A DNA stretch of 41,063 nt, taken from assembly GCF_001070715.1 (NCBI RefSeq), contig NZ_JVRR01000077.1, positions 1 through 41,063 of the forward strand, read 5' to 3'. Positions within the stretch are counted from its first letter, which is position 1. Each line of letters opens with the position of its first letter. This stretch comes from Streptococcus pseudopneumoniae. GTDB lineage: Bacteria; Bacillota; Bacilli; Lactobacillales; Streptococcaceae. Of the stretch, positions 14,804 to 24,307 are shown piece after piece. The translations under genes and the position numbers were made by a program. Under the pieces are notes generated by a model. It searched no databases. It was not told the origin of the DNA and saw only the letters and a list, made by a program, of their open reading frames with translations.

Positions 14804-15391
14804 ATGGAACTTAATACACACAATGCTGAAATCTTGCTCAGTGCGGCTAACAAGTCCCACTATCCGCAGGATGAACTGCCAGAGATCGCTCTTGCAGGGC
14901 GTTCAAATGTTGGCAAGTCTAGCTTTATCAATACTATGCTGAACCGCAAGAATCTAGCCCGAACATCAGGGAAACCTGGTAAAACGCAGCTTCTTAACTT
15001 CTTTAATATCGACGACAAGATGCGCTTTGTGGATGTGCCTGGTTATGGCTATGCCCGTGTTTCTAAAAAGGAACGTGAAAAGTGGGGGCGCATGATTGAG
15101 GAGTACCTAACGACTCGGGAAAATCTCCGTGCGGTTGTCAGTTTGGTGGATCTCCGTCATGACCCGTCAGCAGATGATGTGCAGATGTACGAATTTCTCA
15201 AGTATTATGAGATTCCAGTCATCATTGTGGCGACCAAGGCGGACAAGATTCCTCGTGGTAAATGGAACAAGCACGAATCAGCAATCAAAAAGAAATTAAA
15301 CTTTGACCCAAGTGACGACTTCATTCTCTTTTCATCTGTCAGCAAGGCAGGGATGGATGAGGCTTGGGATGCAATCTTAGAAAAATTGTGA
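14804..15391 (+). CDS. engB: ribosome-biogenesis GTPase EngB (YsxC/YihA)
   Basis: A 195-residue GTPase needed for late assembly of the 50S subunit. G1 is GRSNVGKS (32-39), followed by the TSGKPGKTQ switch region, G3 DVPGYGYA and G4 TKADK. The ATG at 14804 is preferred to the GTG at 14798 because GAGGTG serves as ribosome site and the resulting length matches the family. Only 8 bp separate it from clpX, which argues for one transcript. Confidence 0.96.
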   Translation: MELNTHNAEILLSAANKSHYPQDELPEIALAGRSNVGKSSFINTMLNRKNLARTSGKPGKTQLLNFFNIDDKMRFVDVPGYGYARVSKKEREKWGRMIEEYLTTRENLRAVVSLVDLRHDPSADDVQMYEFLKYYEIPVIIVATKADKIPRGKWNKHESAIKKKLNFDPSDDFILFSSVSKAGMDEAWDAILEKL

Positions 15392-15401
15392 GGAAACGAA
15401 A

Positions 15402-15782
15402 ATGGCAAAAACAATTCATACAGATAAGGCCCCAAAGGCTATCGGACCATATGTTCAAGGAAAAATCGTTGGCAACCTTTTATTTGCTAGTGGTCAAGTT
15501 CCTCTCTCTCCTGAAACTGGGGAAATCGTTGGAGAAACCATCCAAGAACAGACAGAACAAGTCTTGAAAAATATTGGTGCTATTTTGGCAGAGGCAGGAA
15601 CTGACTTTGACCATGTTGTCAAAACAACTTGCTTCTTGAGCGATATGAACGACTTTGTTCCTTTTAACGAGGTTTACCAAACGGCCTTTAAAGAGGAATT
15701 TCCAGCGCGTTCAGCAGTAGAGGTAGCTCGTCTTCCTCGTGATGTAAAAGTCGAAATCGAAGTCATCGCAGAGATTGGATAA
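15402..15782 (+). CDS. ridA: RidA/YjgF-family enamine/imine deaminase
   Basis: A 126-residue protein that hydrolyses reactive enamine/imine intermediates such as 2-aminoacrylate released by PLP enzymes. The family signature is present: GPYVQGKIVGNLLFASGQ at the start, TTCFLSDMNDF in the middle and the PARSAVEVARLP segment, whose Arg is the catalytic carboxylate binder. Family members form trimers. It begins 10 bp after engB behind GAGGAAA, and a weak terminator follows. Confidence 0.92.
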   Translation: MAKTIHTDKAPKAIGPYVQGKIVGNLLFASGQVPLSPETGEIVGETIQEQTEQVLKNIGAILAEAGTDFDHVVKTTCFLSDMNDFVPFNEVYQTAFKEEFPARSAVEVARLPRDVKVEIEVIAEIG

Positions 15783-15789
15783 GCTAGTT

Positions 15790-15816
15790 GAAGTTTGGTT
15801 CTGCCAAACTTCTTTT
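15790..15816 (+). terminator. weak terminator or attenuator between ridA and rapZ
   Basis: GAAGTTTGG and CCAAACTTC arms (9 bp, perfect) around TTCTG are followed by TTTTG. The T-tract is short, so partial read-through into rapZ is likely. Confidence 0.65.
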
Positions 15817-15833
15817 GATATAAGGAGAAAAAG

Positions 15834-16724
15834 ATGACAAAGAAACAACTTCACTTGGTGATTGTGACAGGAATGAGTGGTGCAGGGAAAACCGTAGCCA
15901 TTCAGTCTTTCGAGGATCTAGGTTATTTTACAATTGATAATATGCCGCCAGCCCTCTTGCCTAAGTTTTTGCAGCTGGTTGAAACTAAGGAAGACGATCC
16001 TAAGTTGGCCTTGGTAGTGGATATGCGTAGCCGTTCTTTCTTCTCAGAGATTCAAGCTGTTTTGGATGAGCTGGAAAATAAGGAAGAACTGGACTTTAAA
16101 ATTCTCTTTTTGGATGCAGCAGATAAGGAATTAGTCGCGCGTTACAAGGAAACCAGACGGAGTCACCCATTAGCTGCAGATGGTCGGATTTTGGATGGAA
16201 TCAAGCTAGAACGTGAGCTCTTGGCGCCTTTGAAAAATATGAGCCAAAATGTGGTGGATACGACTGAACTTACTCCTCGTGAGCTGCGTAAAACTCTTGC
16301 AGAGCAGTTTTCAGATCAAGAACAAGCCCAGTCTTTCCGTATCGAAGTCATGTCTTTCGGCTTTAAATATGGAATCCCGATTGATGCGGACCTAGTCTTT
16401 GATGTGCGCTTTTTGCCAAATCCCTACTACCTACCAGAACTGAGAAACCAAACGGGTGTGGATGAACCAGTTTATGACTATGTCATGAATCATCCTGAGT
16501 CAGAAGATTTTTATCAACATTTGTTGGCCTTGATTGAGCCGATTTTGCCAAGTTACCAAAAGGAAGGGAAGTCCGTTTTGACCATTGCCATGGGTTGTAC
16601 GGGTGGGCAACACCGTAGTGTGGCCTTTGCTAAACGCTTGGCGCAGGACTTATCCAAGAATTGGCCTGTTAATGAAGGGCATCGTGACAAAGACCGAAGA
16701 AAGGAAACGGTAAACCGTTCATGA
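15834..16724 (+). CDS. rapZ: RapZ/YvcJ nucleotide-binding protein
   Basis: A 296-residue P-loop protein with an N-terminal Walker A (GMSGAGKT, 13-20) and the C-terminal SFGFKYG and [10 protein letters not shown] motifs of the family. In E. coli RapZ delivers the GlmZ sRNA to RNase E to tune GlmS; in B. subtilis the orthologue YvcJ hydrolyses GTP and affects competence. The Gram-positive role is not settled. The end overlaps yvcK by four bases (ATGA), and the rapZ-yvcK-whiA order is widely conserved in Firmicutes and Actinobacteria. Confidence 0.95.
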   Translation: MTKKQLHLVIVTGMSGAGKTVAIQSFEDLGYFTIDNMPPALLPKFLQLVETKEDDPKLALVVDMRSRSFFSEIQAVLDELENKEELDFKILFLDAADKELVARYKETRRSHPLAADGRILDGIKLERELLAPLKNMSQNVVDTTELTPRELRKTLAEQFSDQEQAQSFRIEVMSFGFKYGIPIDADLVFDVRFLPNPYYLPELRNQTGVDEPVYDYVMNHPESEDFYQHLLALIEPILPSYQKEGKSVLTIAMGCTGGQHRSVAFAKRLAQDLSKNWPVNEGHRDKDRRKETVNRS

Positions 16725-17698
16725 GAAAACCAAAGATAACGGTGATTGGTGGAGGAACTGGGATTCCTGTCATTCTAAAAAGTCTGCGGGAAAAAGATGT
16801 GGAAATCGCTGCTATCGTAACGGTGGCGGATGATGGTGGTTCATCAGGTGAACTCCGAAAAAATATGCAGCAATTGACACCGCCAGGTGATCTTCGTAAT
16901 GTCCTTGTGGCCATGTCGGATATGCCAAAATTTTATGAAAAGGTCTTTCAGTATCGCTTCTCTGAAGATGCTGGAGCCTTTGCTGGCCATCCATTGGGCA
17001 ATCTCATTATCGCAGGCCTGTCAGAAATGCAGGGTTCGACCTATAATGCCATGCAGTTGCTGAGCAAATTTTTCCATACAACTGGGAAGATTTATCCTTC
17101 CAGTGACCATCCTTTGACCCTGCATGCAGTCTTTCAGGATGGGACAGAAGTGGCTGGAGAGAGTCATATTGCAGACCATCCAGGCATGATTGACCATGTC
17201 TATGTGACCAATACCCTCAACGATGATACGCCTCTGGCTAGCCGTCGAGTAGTGCAGACCATTCTTGAAAGTGACATGATTGTTCTCGGCCCTGGTTCTC
17301 TCTTTACCTCTATTTTGCCCAATATCGTGATTAAGGAAATCGGGCAGGCGCTTTTGGAAACCAAGGCAGAAATCGCCTATGTCTGTAATATCATGACCCA
17401 ACGTGGGGAGACAGAACACTTTACAGATAGTGACCACGTGGAGGTCCTGCATCGTCACCTTGGTCGCCCTTTTATCGATACTGTTTTGGTGAATATCGAA
17501 AAAGTGCCTCAGGAATACATGAATTCCAACCGGTTTGATGAATACTTGGTGCAGGTGGAACATGATTTTGCTGGTCTTTGTAAGCAGGTTCCGCGCGTGA
17601 TTTCATCCAACTTCCTTCGTCTGGAAAATGGGGGTGCCTTTCACGATGGAGATTTGATCGTGGATGAGTTGATGCGGATTATACAGGTGAGAAAATGA
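16721..17698 (+). CDS. yvcK: YvcK/GlmR-family gluconeogenesis factor
   Basis: A 325-residue CofD-like Rossmann protein with the N-terminal nucleotide loop GGGTGIPV and the [11 protein letters not shown] and PPGDLRNVL motifs. In B. subtilis this protein binds UDP-GlcNAc and supports GlmS activity and wall precursor supply on gluconeogenic carbon; in several species it is needed for normal shape. Four-base overlaps at both ends imply tight coupling with rapZ and whiA. The window also encodes GlmM, which acts next in the same sugar pathway. Confidence 0.94.
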   Translation: MRKPKITVIGGGTGIPVILKSLREKDVEIAAIVTVADDGGSSGELRKNMQQLTPPGDLRNVLVAMSDMPKFYEKVFQYRFSEDAGAFAGHPLGNLIIAGLSEMQGSTYNAMQLLSKFFHTTGKIYPSSDHPLTLHAVFQDGTEVAGESHIADHPGMIDHVYVTNTLNDDTPLASRRVVQTILESDMIVLGPGSLFTSILPNIVIKEIGQALLETKAEIAYVCNIMTQRGETEHFTDSDHVEVLHRHLGRPFIDTVLVNIEKVPQEYMNSNRFDEYLVQVEHDFAGLCKQVPRVISSNFLRLENGGAFHDGDLIVDELMRIIQVRK

Positions 17699-18606
17699 GT
17701 TTCACAGTAGCAGTAAAAGAAGAAATTCTGGGTCAACACCATCTGAGCCGGCATGAATTATCTGCCATTATCAAGATGTCTGGCAGTATCGGTCTCTCGA
17801 CTTCGGGCTTGACCTTGTCAGTCGTGACAGAAAATGCCAAACTGGCTCGTCACCTCTATGAGTCCTTTCTCCATTTTTACGAAATCAAATCGGAAATCCG
17901 ACACCACCAACGGAGCAATCTTCGTAAGAATCGGGTCTATACCGTTTTTACAGATGAAAAGGTGCAGGACCTGCTGAGTGATTTGCACTTGGCAGACTCT
18001 TTCTTTGGCCTGGAAACAGGTATTGATGGGGCGATTTTATCAGACGAGGAAGCAGGGCGCGCCTATCTCTGTGGTGCTTTCTTGGCAAATGGAAGTATTC
18101 GTGACCCTGAGTCAGGGAAGTACCAGTTGGAAATCAGTTCTGTTTATCTGGACCACGCGCAAGGGATTGCCTCCCTTCTTCAGCAGTTTTTACTGGATGC
18201 CAAGGTACTTGAGCGCAAGAAGGGAGCTGTTACCTATCTCCAGCGTGCCGAAGACATTATGGACTTCTTGATTGTCATCGGAGCCATGCAGGCGCGTGAT
18301 GACTTTGAGCGAGTTAAGATTTTACGAGAAACTCGTAACGACCTCAATCGGGCCAATAATGCCGAGACGGCGAATATCGCTCGGACAGTTTCTGCCAGCA
18401 TGAAGACTATCAATAATATCAGTAAAATTAAAGATATCATGGGTTTAGAAAATTTGCCAGTGGATTTACAGGAGGTGGCGCAGTTGCGGATTCAGCACCC
18501 AGACTACTCTATCCAACAGTTGGCAGATAGCCTCAGCACCCCTCTGACCAAAAGTGGTGTCAACCACAGACTCAGAAAGATCAATAAGATAGCCGATGAA
18601 CTATAA
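17695..18606 (+). CDS. whiA: WhiA-family DNA-binding protein
   Basis: A 303-residue protein with an N-terminal LAGLIDADG-homing-endonuclease-like fold without the catalytic acids ([13 protein letters not shown]) and a C-terminal helix-turn-helix (about 240-300, [26 protein letters not shown]). In Streptomyces WhiA activates sporulation genes; in B. subtilis it affects division and chromosome segregation without clear promoter control. It is the last gene of the unit, with a strong terminator right after. Confidence 0.95.
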   Translation: MSFTVAVKEEILGQHHLSRHELSAIIKMSGSIGLSTSGLTLSVVTENAKLARHLYESFLHFYEIKSEIRHHQRSNLRKNRVYTVFTDEKVQDLLSDLHLADSFFGLETGIDGAILSDEEAGRAYLCGAFLANGSIRDPESGKYQLEISSVYLDHAQGIASLLQQFLLDAKVLERKKGAVTYLQRAEDIMDFLIVIGAMQARDDFERVKILRETRNDLNRANNAETANIARTVSASMKTINNISKIKDIMGLENLPVDLQEVAQLRIQHPDYSIQQLADSLSTPLTKSGVNHRLRKINKIADEL

Positions 18607-18640
18607 AACCACGAATCCTAGGACTCGTGGTTCTTTTTTA
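18607..18640. terminator. whiA terminator, shared with the convergent gene
   Basis: AACCACGA and TCGTGGTT arms with the T-run TTCTTTTTT. The T-run contains the stop codon of the minus-strand reductase (18638-18640), so the convergent genes abut without spacer. Confidence 0.9.
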
Positions 18641-19606
18641 TAAACTGGTTGAGTGTTTTGGTTGCACTTTTTGCTCAGGGTCAATGTAGTTGATGGCATT
18701 GTTTACAGCAGTCGGTGCTTCCCCTAGACCTGTCGCAATCAGATCAATTTTTCCATCATAGTAGCAGCAGTCACCGATAGCATAGATACCTGCTTGGCTA
18801 GATTCTTGCTTGCTGTTGACGATAATCTTGTGACGGTTGAGGTCCAGACCCCAGTTTTTAAGGTTACCGACAGAAGATTTGAAGCCATAGTTGACAAAGA
18901 GGTGGTCTAGGTCAATCGTTTCGGTTTCATCAGATTTGACTTTTGTGATTTCAAGTTTGTCAAGCGTTTTTCCATCTCCAAGGAGTTGGATAGGGACGAA
19001 TGGTGTCTTGATGGTTACAGATGATTCCTGCAAGGCTTGGACACTGTGTTCCAAGGCACGGAAATTATCTCTGCGGTGAATAAGGGTAGTTGGTGCAATC
19101 TTTTCAAAAGCCAAAGCCCAATCCACAGCTGAGTCTCCCCCACCAAGAATCGTCACTTTCTTACCAGCATATTGCTGGATGTTGGAAACGTGGTAGTGGA
19201 TATTTTCATAGCCCTCAACGCCTTCTAGTTCCAAAGGACGTGGTTTGAAGGCACCGCCACCCATAGCGATGATAACAGTTTTAGACAGGTGACTTCCTTT
19301 AGAAGTGGTAATGATAAAGCCTTCTTCTTGTTTTTCAATCTCAAGAACCGTTTCGTTGAGATGAATAGGGGTATCAAAGCCGTTTAATTGCTCGATTAGA
19401 CGGTTGATCAATTCTTCTCCAGTCAGGTTTGGGAAGCCTGGTACGTCTAGGATTTCCTTTTCAGGGTAGAGAATAGCAGGTTGTCCACCTAGCTGGGGAA
19501 GAGAGTCGATGATTTGAACCTTGGCTTGACGTAGGTGGGCGTAAAAGGCCGCAAAAAGCCCGACTGGACCACCACCTACAATGGTAATATCATAGAGTTG
19601 AGACAT
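18638..19606 (-). CDS. ferredoxin/flavodoxin-NADP+ reductase, TrxB-like (YumC type)
   Basis: A 322-residue flavoprotein of the thioredoxin-reductase-like superfamily. The FAD loop is GGGPVG (11-16), the NAD(P)H loop is ILGGGDSAVD near residue 153, and the C-terminal FAD site is YAIGDCCYYDG. The redox-active CxxC of true thioredoxin reductases is absent, which places it with YumC-type ferredoxin-NADP+ reductases. These supply electrons to flavodoxin or ferredoxin partners. It is transcribed from its own promoter, divergent from cdaA. Confidence 0.9.
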   Translation of the reverse strand: MSQLYDITIVGGGPVGLFAAFYAHLRQAKVQIIDSLPQLGGQPAILYPEKEILDVPGFPNLTGEELINRLIEQLNGFDTPIHLNETVLEIEKQEEGFIITTSKGSHLSKTVIIAMGGGAFKPRPLELEGVEGYENIHYHVSNIQQYAGKKVTILGGGDSAVDWALAFEKIAPTTLIHRRDNFRALEHSVQALQESSVTIKTPFVPIQLLGDGKTLDKLEITKVKSDETETIDLDHLFVNYGFKSSVGNLKNWGLDLNRHKIIVNSKQESSQAGIYAIGDCCYYDGKIDLIATGLGEAPTAVNNAINYIDPEQKVQPKHSTSL

Positions 19607-19636
19607 GGTTTCTCCTTTGTTTTTTCTAGTCAGTTT

Positions 19637-19664
19637 ATTGTATCATATTTTTGCTCAATGTAAA
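19637..19664 (-). promoter_or_regulatory. promoter of the ferredoxin-NADP+ reductase gene
   Basis: Read on the minus strand: TTTACA (19664-19659), a 16-bp spacer and TACAAT (19642-19637), followed by an AAAGGAG ribosome site before the ATG. Confidence 0.6.
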
Positions 19665-19696
19665 ATGGACTAGGATAGGGAAAAAAATGCCAGAAA

Positions 19697-19706
19697 ATGG
19701 TATAAT
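19697..19706 (+). promoter_or_regulatory. cdaA operon promoter (extended -10)
   Basis: ATGGTATAAT is an extended -10 with TATAAT at about 19701-19706. The -35 region is poor. It lies 36 bp before the chosen cdaA start, and no other promoter is evident before glmM. Confidence 0.55.
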
Positions 19707-19741
19707 AGGACGAAAGTGTTTTGATAGGGAGGATATCAGGG

Positions 19742-20599
19742 ATGAATTTTCAACAATTATCCAATCTGCAATATTGGACCAGTTTGTTTGCAAGTCCATG
19801 GACGATAGCTATCAATCTGATTGATATTTTGATTGTTGCTTATATTTTATACCATTTTACAAAAGCTATTGCAGGAACCAAGATTATGATTTTGGTACGT
19901 GGAGTTTTGGTGTTTATTTTAGCTCAAATCCTTGCAAATATGATTGGCTTGACTACGATTTCTTGGTTGATCAATCAAATTATTACTTATGGGGTTATTG
20001 CGGCGGTTGTTATCTTCTCTCCAGAGATTCGGACTGGTTTGGAACGTTTGGGAAGAGCGACAGATTTCTTTTCCAATGCCCCTATTAGTGCTGAGGAACA
20101 GATGATTCGTGCCTTTGTTAAGTCTGTTGAATACATGAGTCCTCGTAAAATCGGTGCCTTGGTTGCTATTCAGCGTGTACGTACCTTGCAGGAGTATATT
20201 TCGACAGGAATTCCCTTAGATGCTAAGATTTCTGCAGAACTTCTCATTAACATTTTTATTCCCAACACTCCCCTACATGATGGTGCGGTGATTATCAGAG
20301 AAGAACGTATCGCTGTGACGTCTGCCTATCTGCCCTTGACAGAAAACACAGGAATTTCCAAGGAATTTGGAACCAGACACCGGGCGGCTATCGGTTTATC
20401 AGAAGTCTCAGATGCCTTGACTTTTGTCGTATCAGAGGAAACGGGAGGAATTTCGATAACCTATAATGGAAGCTTTAAGCACAACCTAACACTTGATGAA
20501 TTTGAAACAGAATTACGTGAAATCTTACTTCCAAAAGAGGAAGCAGGTCTTAGTTTTAAAGAACGATTGCTAGGAGGATGGAAACATGAGAAAAAATAG
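19742..20599 (+). CDS. cdaA: diadenylate cyclase CdaA
   Basis: A 285-residue membrane enzyme that makes cyclic-di-AMP from two ATP. Three N-terminal transmembrane helices (roughly 15-100) precede the DAC domain with DGA at 180-182 (LHDGAVII) and RHR at 212-214 (GTRHRAAIG). The ATG at 19742 is preferred to the TTG at 19721 because GGGAGG lies nine bases upstream. Its end overlaps cdaR by 14 bases and glmM follows, the conserved cdaA-cdaR-glmM module in which both partners modulate the cyclase. Cyclic-di-AMP controls K+ uptake and wall stress in streptococci. Confidence 0.97.
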   Translation: MNFQQLSNLQYWTSLFASPWTIAINLIDILIVAYILYHFTKAIAGTKIMILVRGVLVFILAQILANMIGLTTISWLINQIITYGVIAAVVIFSPEIRTGLERLGRATDFFSNAPISAEEQMIRAFVKSVEYMSPRKIGALVAIQRVRTLQEYISTGIPLDAKISAELLINIFIPNTPLHDGAVIIREERIAVTSAYLPLTENTGISKEFGTRHRAAIGLSEVSDALTFVVSEETGGISITYNGSFKHNLTLDEFETELREILLPKEEAGLSFKERLLGGWKHEKK

Positions 20600-21365
20600 T
20601 TTATACATCATATCCTCACTCTTTTTTGCTTGTGTCTTATTTGTCTATGCTACGGCGACGAATTTTCAAAACAGTACCAGTGCTAGGCAGGTAAAAACGG
20701 AAACCTATACGAATACAGTAACAAACGTCCCTATTGACATACGCTATAATAGTGATGAGTATTTTATTAGCGGTTTTGCTTCAGAAGTATCAGTGGTCTT
20801 GACTGGTGCAAATCGCCTATCGCTAGCTAGTGAAATGCAAGAAAGCACACGTAAATTCAAGGTTACTGCTGACCTAACAGATGCCAGTGTTGGAACGATT
20901 GAAGTTCCTTTGAGTATTGAAGATTTACCCAATGGGCTGACCGCTGTGGCGACTCCGCAAAAAATTACAGTCAAGATTGGTAAGAAGGCTCAGAGGGATA
21001 AGGTAAAGGTTGTACCAGAGATTGACCCTAGTCAAATTGATAGTCGGGTACAGATTGAAAATGTCACGGTGTCAGATGAAGAAGTGTCGATTACGAGTGA
21101 CCAAGAGACATTGGATAGAATTGATAAGATTATCGCTGTCTTGCCAACTAGTGAACGGATTAAAGGAAATTACAGTGGTTCAGTACCTTTGCAGGCAATC
21201 GACCGCAATGGTGTTGTCTTACCGGCAGTTATCACTCCGTTTGATACAATAATGAAGGTGACTACAAAACCTGTGGCAACGAGTTCAAGTACATCTAATT
21301 CAAGCACAAGCAGTTCGTCGGAGACATCTTCGTCAACGAAAGCAACTAGTTCAAAAACGAATTAA
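20586..21365 (+). CDS. cdaR: CdaR (YbbR-domain regulator of CdaA)
   Basis: A 259-residue protein with one N-terminal membrane anchor (about 5-25) and an extracytoplasmic part made of YbbR repeats (about 40-230, e.g. VPIDIRYNSDEYFISGF and VPEIDPSQIDSRVQIENVTV). A Ser/Thr-rich tail closes it. YbbR/CdaR proteins bind CdaA and tune its activity according to envelope state. The number of complete repeats is hard to settle by eye. The start overlaps cdaA, so translation is coupled. Confidence 0.92.
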   Translation: MRKNSLYIISSLFFACVLFVYATATNFQNSTSARQVKTETYTNTVTNVPIDIRYNSDEYFISGFASEVSVVLTGANRLSLASEMQESTRKFKVTADLTDASVGTIEVPLSIEDLPNGLTAVATPQKITVKIGKKAQRDKVKVVPEIDPSQIDSRVQIENVTVSDEEVSITSDQETLDRIDKIIAVLPTSERIKGNYSGSVPLQAIDRNGVVLPAVITPFDTIMKVTTKPVATSSSTSNSSTSSSSETSSSTKATSSKTN

Positions 21366-21389
21366 AAATAGAAAAAGGATTTTATAAAA

Positions 21390-22742
21390 ATGGGTAAATA
21401 TTTCGGGACTGATGGAGTCCGTGGAGAAGCTAACGTAGAATTAACGCCGGAATTGGCTTTTAAGCTAGGACGTTTTGGAGGCTATGTTCTCAGTCAACAT
21501 GAAACGGAAGCACCGAAAGTTTTTGTGGGACGTGACACACGTATTTCAGGGGAAATGCTAGAATCTGCCTTGGTGGCTGGTCTTCTTTCAGTTGGTATTC
21601 ACGTATATAAACTAGGTGTTCTGGCAACACCAGCAGTAGCTTACTTGGTTAAAACTGAAGGTGCAAGTGCTGGTGTCATGATTTCTGCCAGTCACAATCC
21701 AGCCCTTGATAATGGAATTAAGTTCTTTGGTGGTGATGGTTTCAAACTAGATGACGAAAAAGAAGCAGAAATTGAAGCCTTGCTAAATGCTGCGGAAGAT
21801 ACTCTTCCTCGTCCAAGTGCAGAAGGCTTGGGAACCTTGGTAGATTATCCAGAAGGATTGCGTAAGTATGAAGGATACCTTGTTTCAACTGGAACCCCAC
21901 TTGAAGGAATGAAAGTTGCCTTGGACACAGCCAATGGTGCAGCGTCTACAAGTGCCCGTCAAATTTTCGCTGATCTCGGTGCTCAGTTGACGGTTATCGG
22001 AGAAACGCCAGATGGGCTTAACATCAACCTTAATGTTGGTTCTACGCACCCAGAAGCCCTTCAAGAAGTGGTCAAAGAAAGTGGGTCAGCTATCGGTTTA
22101 GCCTTTGACGGAGACAGTGACCGTTTGATTGCGGTTGATGAAAATGGCGAGATCGTTGATGGTGACAAAATCATGTACATTATCGGGAAATACCTTTCTG
22201 AAAAAGGACAATTGGCCCAAAATACAATTGTGACGACTGTGATGTCCAACCTTGGTTTCCACAAGGCCTTGGACCGTGAAGGTATTAACAAGGCAGTTAC
22301 TGCAGTTGGCGACCGCTACGTTGTTGAAGAAATGAGAAAATCAGGCTACAACCTCGGTGGTGAACAGTCTGGTCACGTCATCTTGATGGATTACAATACA
22401 ACAGGTGATGGTCAATTATCTGCTGTCCAATTGACAAAAATCATGAAGGAAACTGGTAAGAGCTTGTCAGAGTTGGCAGCAGAAGTAACCATCTATCCAC
22501 AAAAATTAGTCAATATCCGAGTGGAAAATGTCATGAAGGAAAGGGCTATAGAAGTGCCAGCTATCAAGGCAATTATCGAGAAGATGGAAGCTGAAATGGC
22601 AGGGAATGGCCGTATCCTTGTTCGTCCAAGTGGAACAGAGCCTCTCTTGCGTGTTATGGCAGAAGCGCCTACAACAGAAGAAGTGGACTACTATGTTGAT
22701 ACTATCGCAGATGTAGTTCGATCTGAAATCGGGATTGACTAA
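21390..22742 (+). CDS. glmM: phosphoglucosamine mutase
   Basis: A 450-residue enzyme that converts glucosamine-6-phosphate to glucosamine-1-phosphate for UDP-GlcNAc, and so for peptidoglycan. Phospho-Ser101 lies in the ISASHNP motif, the Mg2+ loop is DGDSDR (240-245), a GGEQSGH sugar-binding loop is present, and the C-terminal phosphate loop is RPSGTEP. It lies 24 bp after cdaR. GlmM is known to inhibit CdaA by direct contact in several Firmicutes, giving the operon a feedback link between wall synthesis and cyclic-di-AMP. Confidence 0.98.
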   Translation: MGKYFGTDGVRGEANVELTPELAFKLGRFGGYVLSQHETEAPKVFVGRDTRISGEMLESALVAGLLSVGIHVYKLGVLATPAVAYLVKTEGASAGVMISASHNPALDNGIKFFGGDGFKLDDEKEAEIEALLNAAEDTLPRPSAEGLGTLVDYPEGLRKYEGYLVSTGTPLEGMKVALDTANGAASTSARQIFADLGAQLTVIGETPDGLNINLNVGSTHPEALQEVVKESGSAIGLAFDGDSDRLIAVDENGEIVDGDKIMYIIGKYLSEKGQLAQNTIVTTVMSNLGFHKALDREGINKAVTAVGDRYVVEEMRKSGYNLGGEQSGHVILMDYNTTGDGQLSAVQLTKIMKETGKSLSELAAEVTIYPQKLVNIRVENVMKERAIEVPAIKAIIEKMEAEMAGNGRILVRPSGTEPLLRVMAEAPTTEEVDYYVDTIADVVRSEIGID

Positions 22743-22777
22743 ATCCTAGAAAACTAGATGAAAATAAAAAATTATGG

Positions 22778-22783
22778 TACAAT
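22778..22783 (+). promoter_or_regulatory. promoter ahead of the DUF1149 gene
   Basis: TATGGTACAAT is an extended -10 (TACAAT at 22778-22783), 33 bp before the start codon. Confidence 0.5.
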
Positions 22784-22815
22784 AGCTTATAATATTGTAG
22801 CCAAGGGAGAAAGAC

Positions 22816-23190
22816 ATGAATCTTAAACGTGAACAAGAATTTGTTAGTCAGTATCATTTTGATGCGCGTAATTTTGAATGGGAAAATGAAAATGGAGCTC
22901 CTGAAACTAAGGTGGATGTGAACTTCCAATTGCTCCAACATGATCAAGAAAATCAAGTGACTTCCTTGATTGTCATCTTGACCTTTATGATTGTATTTGA
23001 TAAGTTTGTCATCAGTGGAACCATTTCACAGGTAAACCACATCGATGGCCGTATTGTTAATGAACCAAGTGAATTGAGCCAAGAAGAAGTGGAAACTTTG
23101 GCTCGTCCATGTTTGAATATGCTCAACCGTTTGACTTACGAAGTAACTGAAATTGCATTAGACTTACCAGGAATCAATTTGGAGTTCTAA
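22816..23190 (+). CDS. DUF1149-family protein
   Basis: A 124-residue acidic cytoplasmic protein found in streptococci and lactococci, matching the DUF1149 family. It is predicted mostly beta with one C-terminal helix pair, a SecB-like size and fold type. It has no catalytic motif that I recognise. It starts behind GGGAGAAAG and is followed 1 bp after its stop by the DegV gene, whose ribosome site lies in its last codons. Function unknown; a chaperone-like role would be a guess from fold only. Confidence 0.85.
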   Translation: MNLKREQEFVSQYHFDARNFEWENENGAPETKVDVNFQLLQHDQENQVTSLIVILTFMIVFDKFVISGTISQVNHIDGRIVNEPSELSQEEVETLARPCLNMLNRLTYEVTEIALDLPGINLEF

Positions 23191-23191
23191 T

Positions 23192-24040
23192 ATGAAACTA
23201 GCTGTTATCACAGATTCTTCTGCCTATCTCAGTGCAGAGACCTTGCAAAGAGAAGATTTGTATGTCTTGGATATTCCTGTCAATATTGATGGTGAGGAGT
23301 ATGTCGAAGGTATCAATCTGACTGCTGAGGAATTTTACCAAAAAATGGCTCAGGCTTCTGAATTGCCTAAGACTAGTCAACCAAGTATTGCCAAGTTAGA
23401 TGAAATCTTAACTTCGCTCAAAGAACAAGGCTATACTCATGCTTTGGGGCTTTTCCTATCTTCTGGAATTTCAGGTTTTTACCAAAATATCCAGTATATG
23501 GTGGATGACTATGAAGGCTTGACCATTGCTTTCCCGGACACTTTGATTACAAGTGCTCCGCTGGGTATCATGGTTGAAAGCGTCTTTAATTGGCGTGACC
23601 AGGGCGATGATTTTGCCAGCATTCAGGATAAGCTAGCCATTCAAATCAGCCGTACGTCAGCCTTTATCATGGTAGATGATTTGGATCATTTGGTGAAAGG
23701 TGGGCGCCTTTCAAATGGGGCTGCCATTTTGGGCAATCTGCTAAGCATTAAGCCAATCCTTTATTTTAACGATCAAGGTGTGATTGAAGTTTACGAAAAA
23801 GTTCGTACTGAAAAGAAAGCAACCAAGCGCTTAATTGAAATTATCAAGGAAACAACGGCTTCAGGCCAATATCGGGTCATTGTCATTCATGGGAATGCTC
23901 CTGAAAAGGCTGAGGAATTGCGTCAGCACTTGCTTGATTCTGGCTTGGGTTCGGATGTTTCACTTGCTACATTTGGTAGTGTCATTGGAACTCACCTAGG
24001 AGCAGGAAGCATTGCTCTGGGTTATATTCCAGTGATTTAG
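23192..24040 (+). CDS. DegV-family fatty-acid-binding protein (FakB type)
   Basis: A 282-residue DegV protein. Family features are the start [14 protein letters not shown], the TSQPS segment that binds the lipid carboxylate, and the [13 protein letters not shown] and [16 protein letters not shown] blocks. FakB proteins hold a fatty acid for phosphorylation by FakA so that exogenous fatty acids enter phospholipids. Streptococci carry several paralogues of differing acyl preference, and I cannot tell which this is. It is coupled to the DUF1149 gene with no own promoter visible. Confidence 0.88.
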   Translation: MKLAVITDSSAYLSAETLQREDLYVLDIPVNIDGEEYVEGINLTAEEFYQKMAQASELPKTSQPSIAKLDEILTSLKEQGYTHALGLFLSSGISGFYQNIQYMVDDYEGLTIAFPDTLITSAPLGIMVESVFNWRDQGDDFASIQDKLAIQISRTSAFIMVDDLDHLVKGGRLSNGAAILGNLLSIKPILYFNDQGVIEVYEKVRTEKKATKRLIEIIKETTASGQYRVIVIHGNAPEKAEELRQHLLDSGLGSDVSLATFGSVIGTHLGAGSIALGYIPVI

Positions 24041-24307
24041 TTGGCATTTTTAGACTAGTTAAGAAGTTAGCAGTTGAACACGCCTGGAATCCTGTGTGAA
24101 AAAGATAGGTCTTCCAAGGAGTATTTACTCCTTGATCAGACCTCCTATTTTCACTTTGTGCTCTTACAGGCTTTGTATCTTAGCAATTGAACACGGACTA
24201 CCTGCCTCTTGAAAAAAGATGCCTGTCTTGCCTTTCGTCGAAAGTCAGCGCCATTCCCTATTTTTCATGGGCAGCCAACGTCCTTTGTATCTTAGACAGG
24301 AGTAGAG
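24041..24307. other. degV-dapB intergenic region with a long hairpin and short direct repeats
   Basis: The 24094-24154 stretch folds as a long hairpin (GTGTGAAAAAGATAGGTCT outside, CAAGGAGTA-TTT-TACTCCTTG inside) and probably terminates the degV transcript. Two 15-mers, TAGCAGTTGAACACG (24068-24082) and TAGCAATTGAACACG (24181-24195), differ at one base. CTTTGTATCTTAG occurs at 24171-24183 and again at 24283-24295, close to the dapB ribosome site. No lysine riboswitch or T-box is recognisable, and no ORF is supported. Confidence 0.55.

Noticed and set aside
17021-17563. 180-codon minus-strand frame inside yvcK
   Set aside because: yvcK is clearly coding on the plus strand, and the antisense frame has no start signals or family features.
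18638-19606. True thioredoxin reductase
   Set aside because: The redox CxxC motif is absent; only FAD and NAD(P)H motifs are present.
24041-24307. Lysine riboswitch or T-box ahead of dapB
   Set aside because: None of the conserved lysine-riboswitch or T-box sequence blocks could be found; only a hairpin and short repeats are present.
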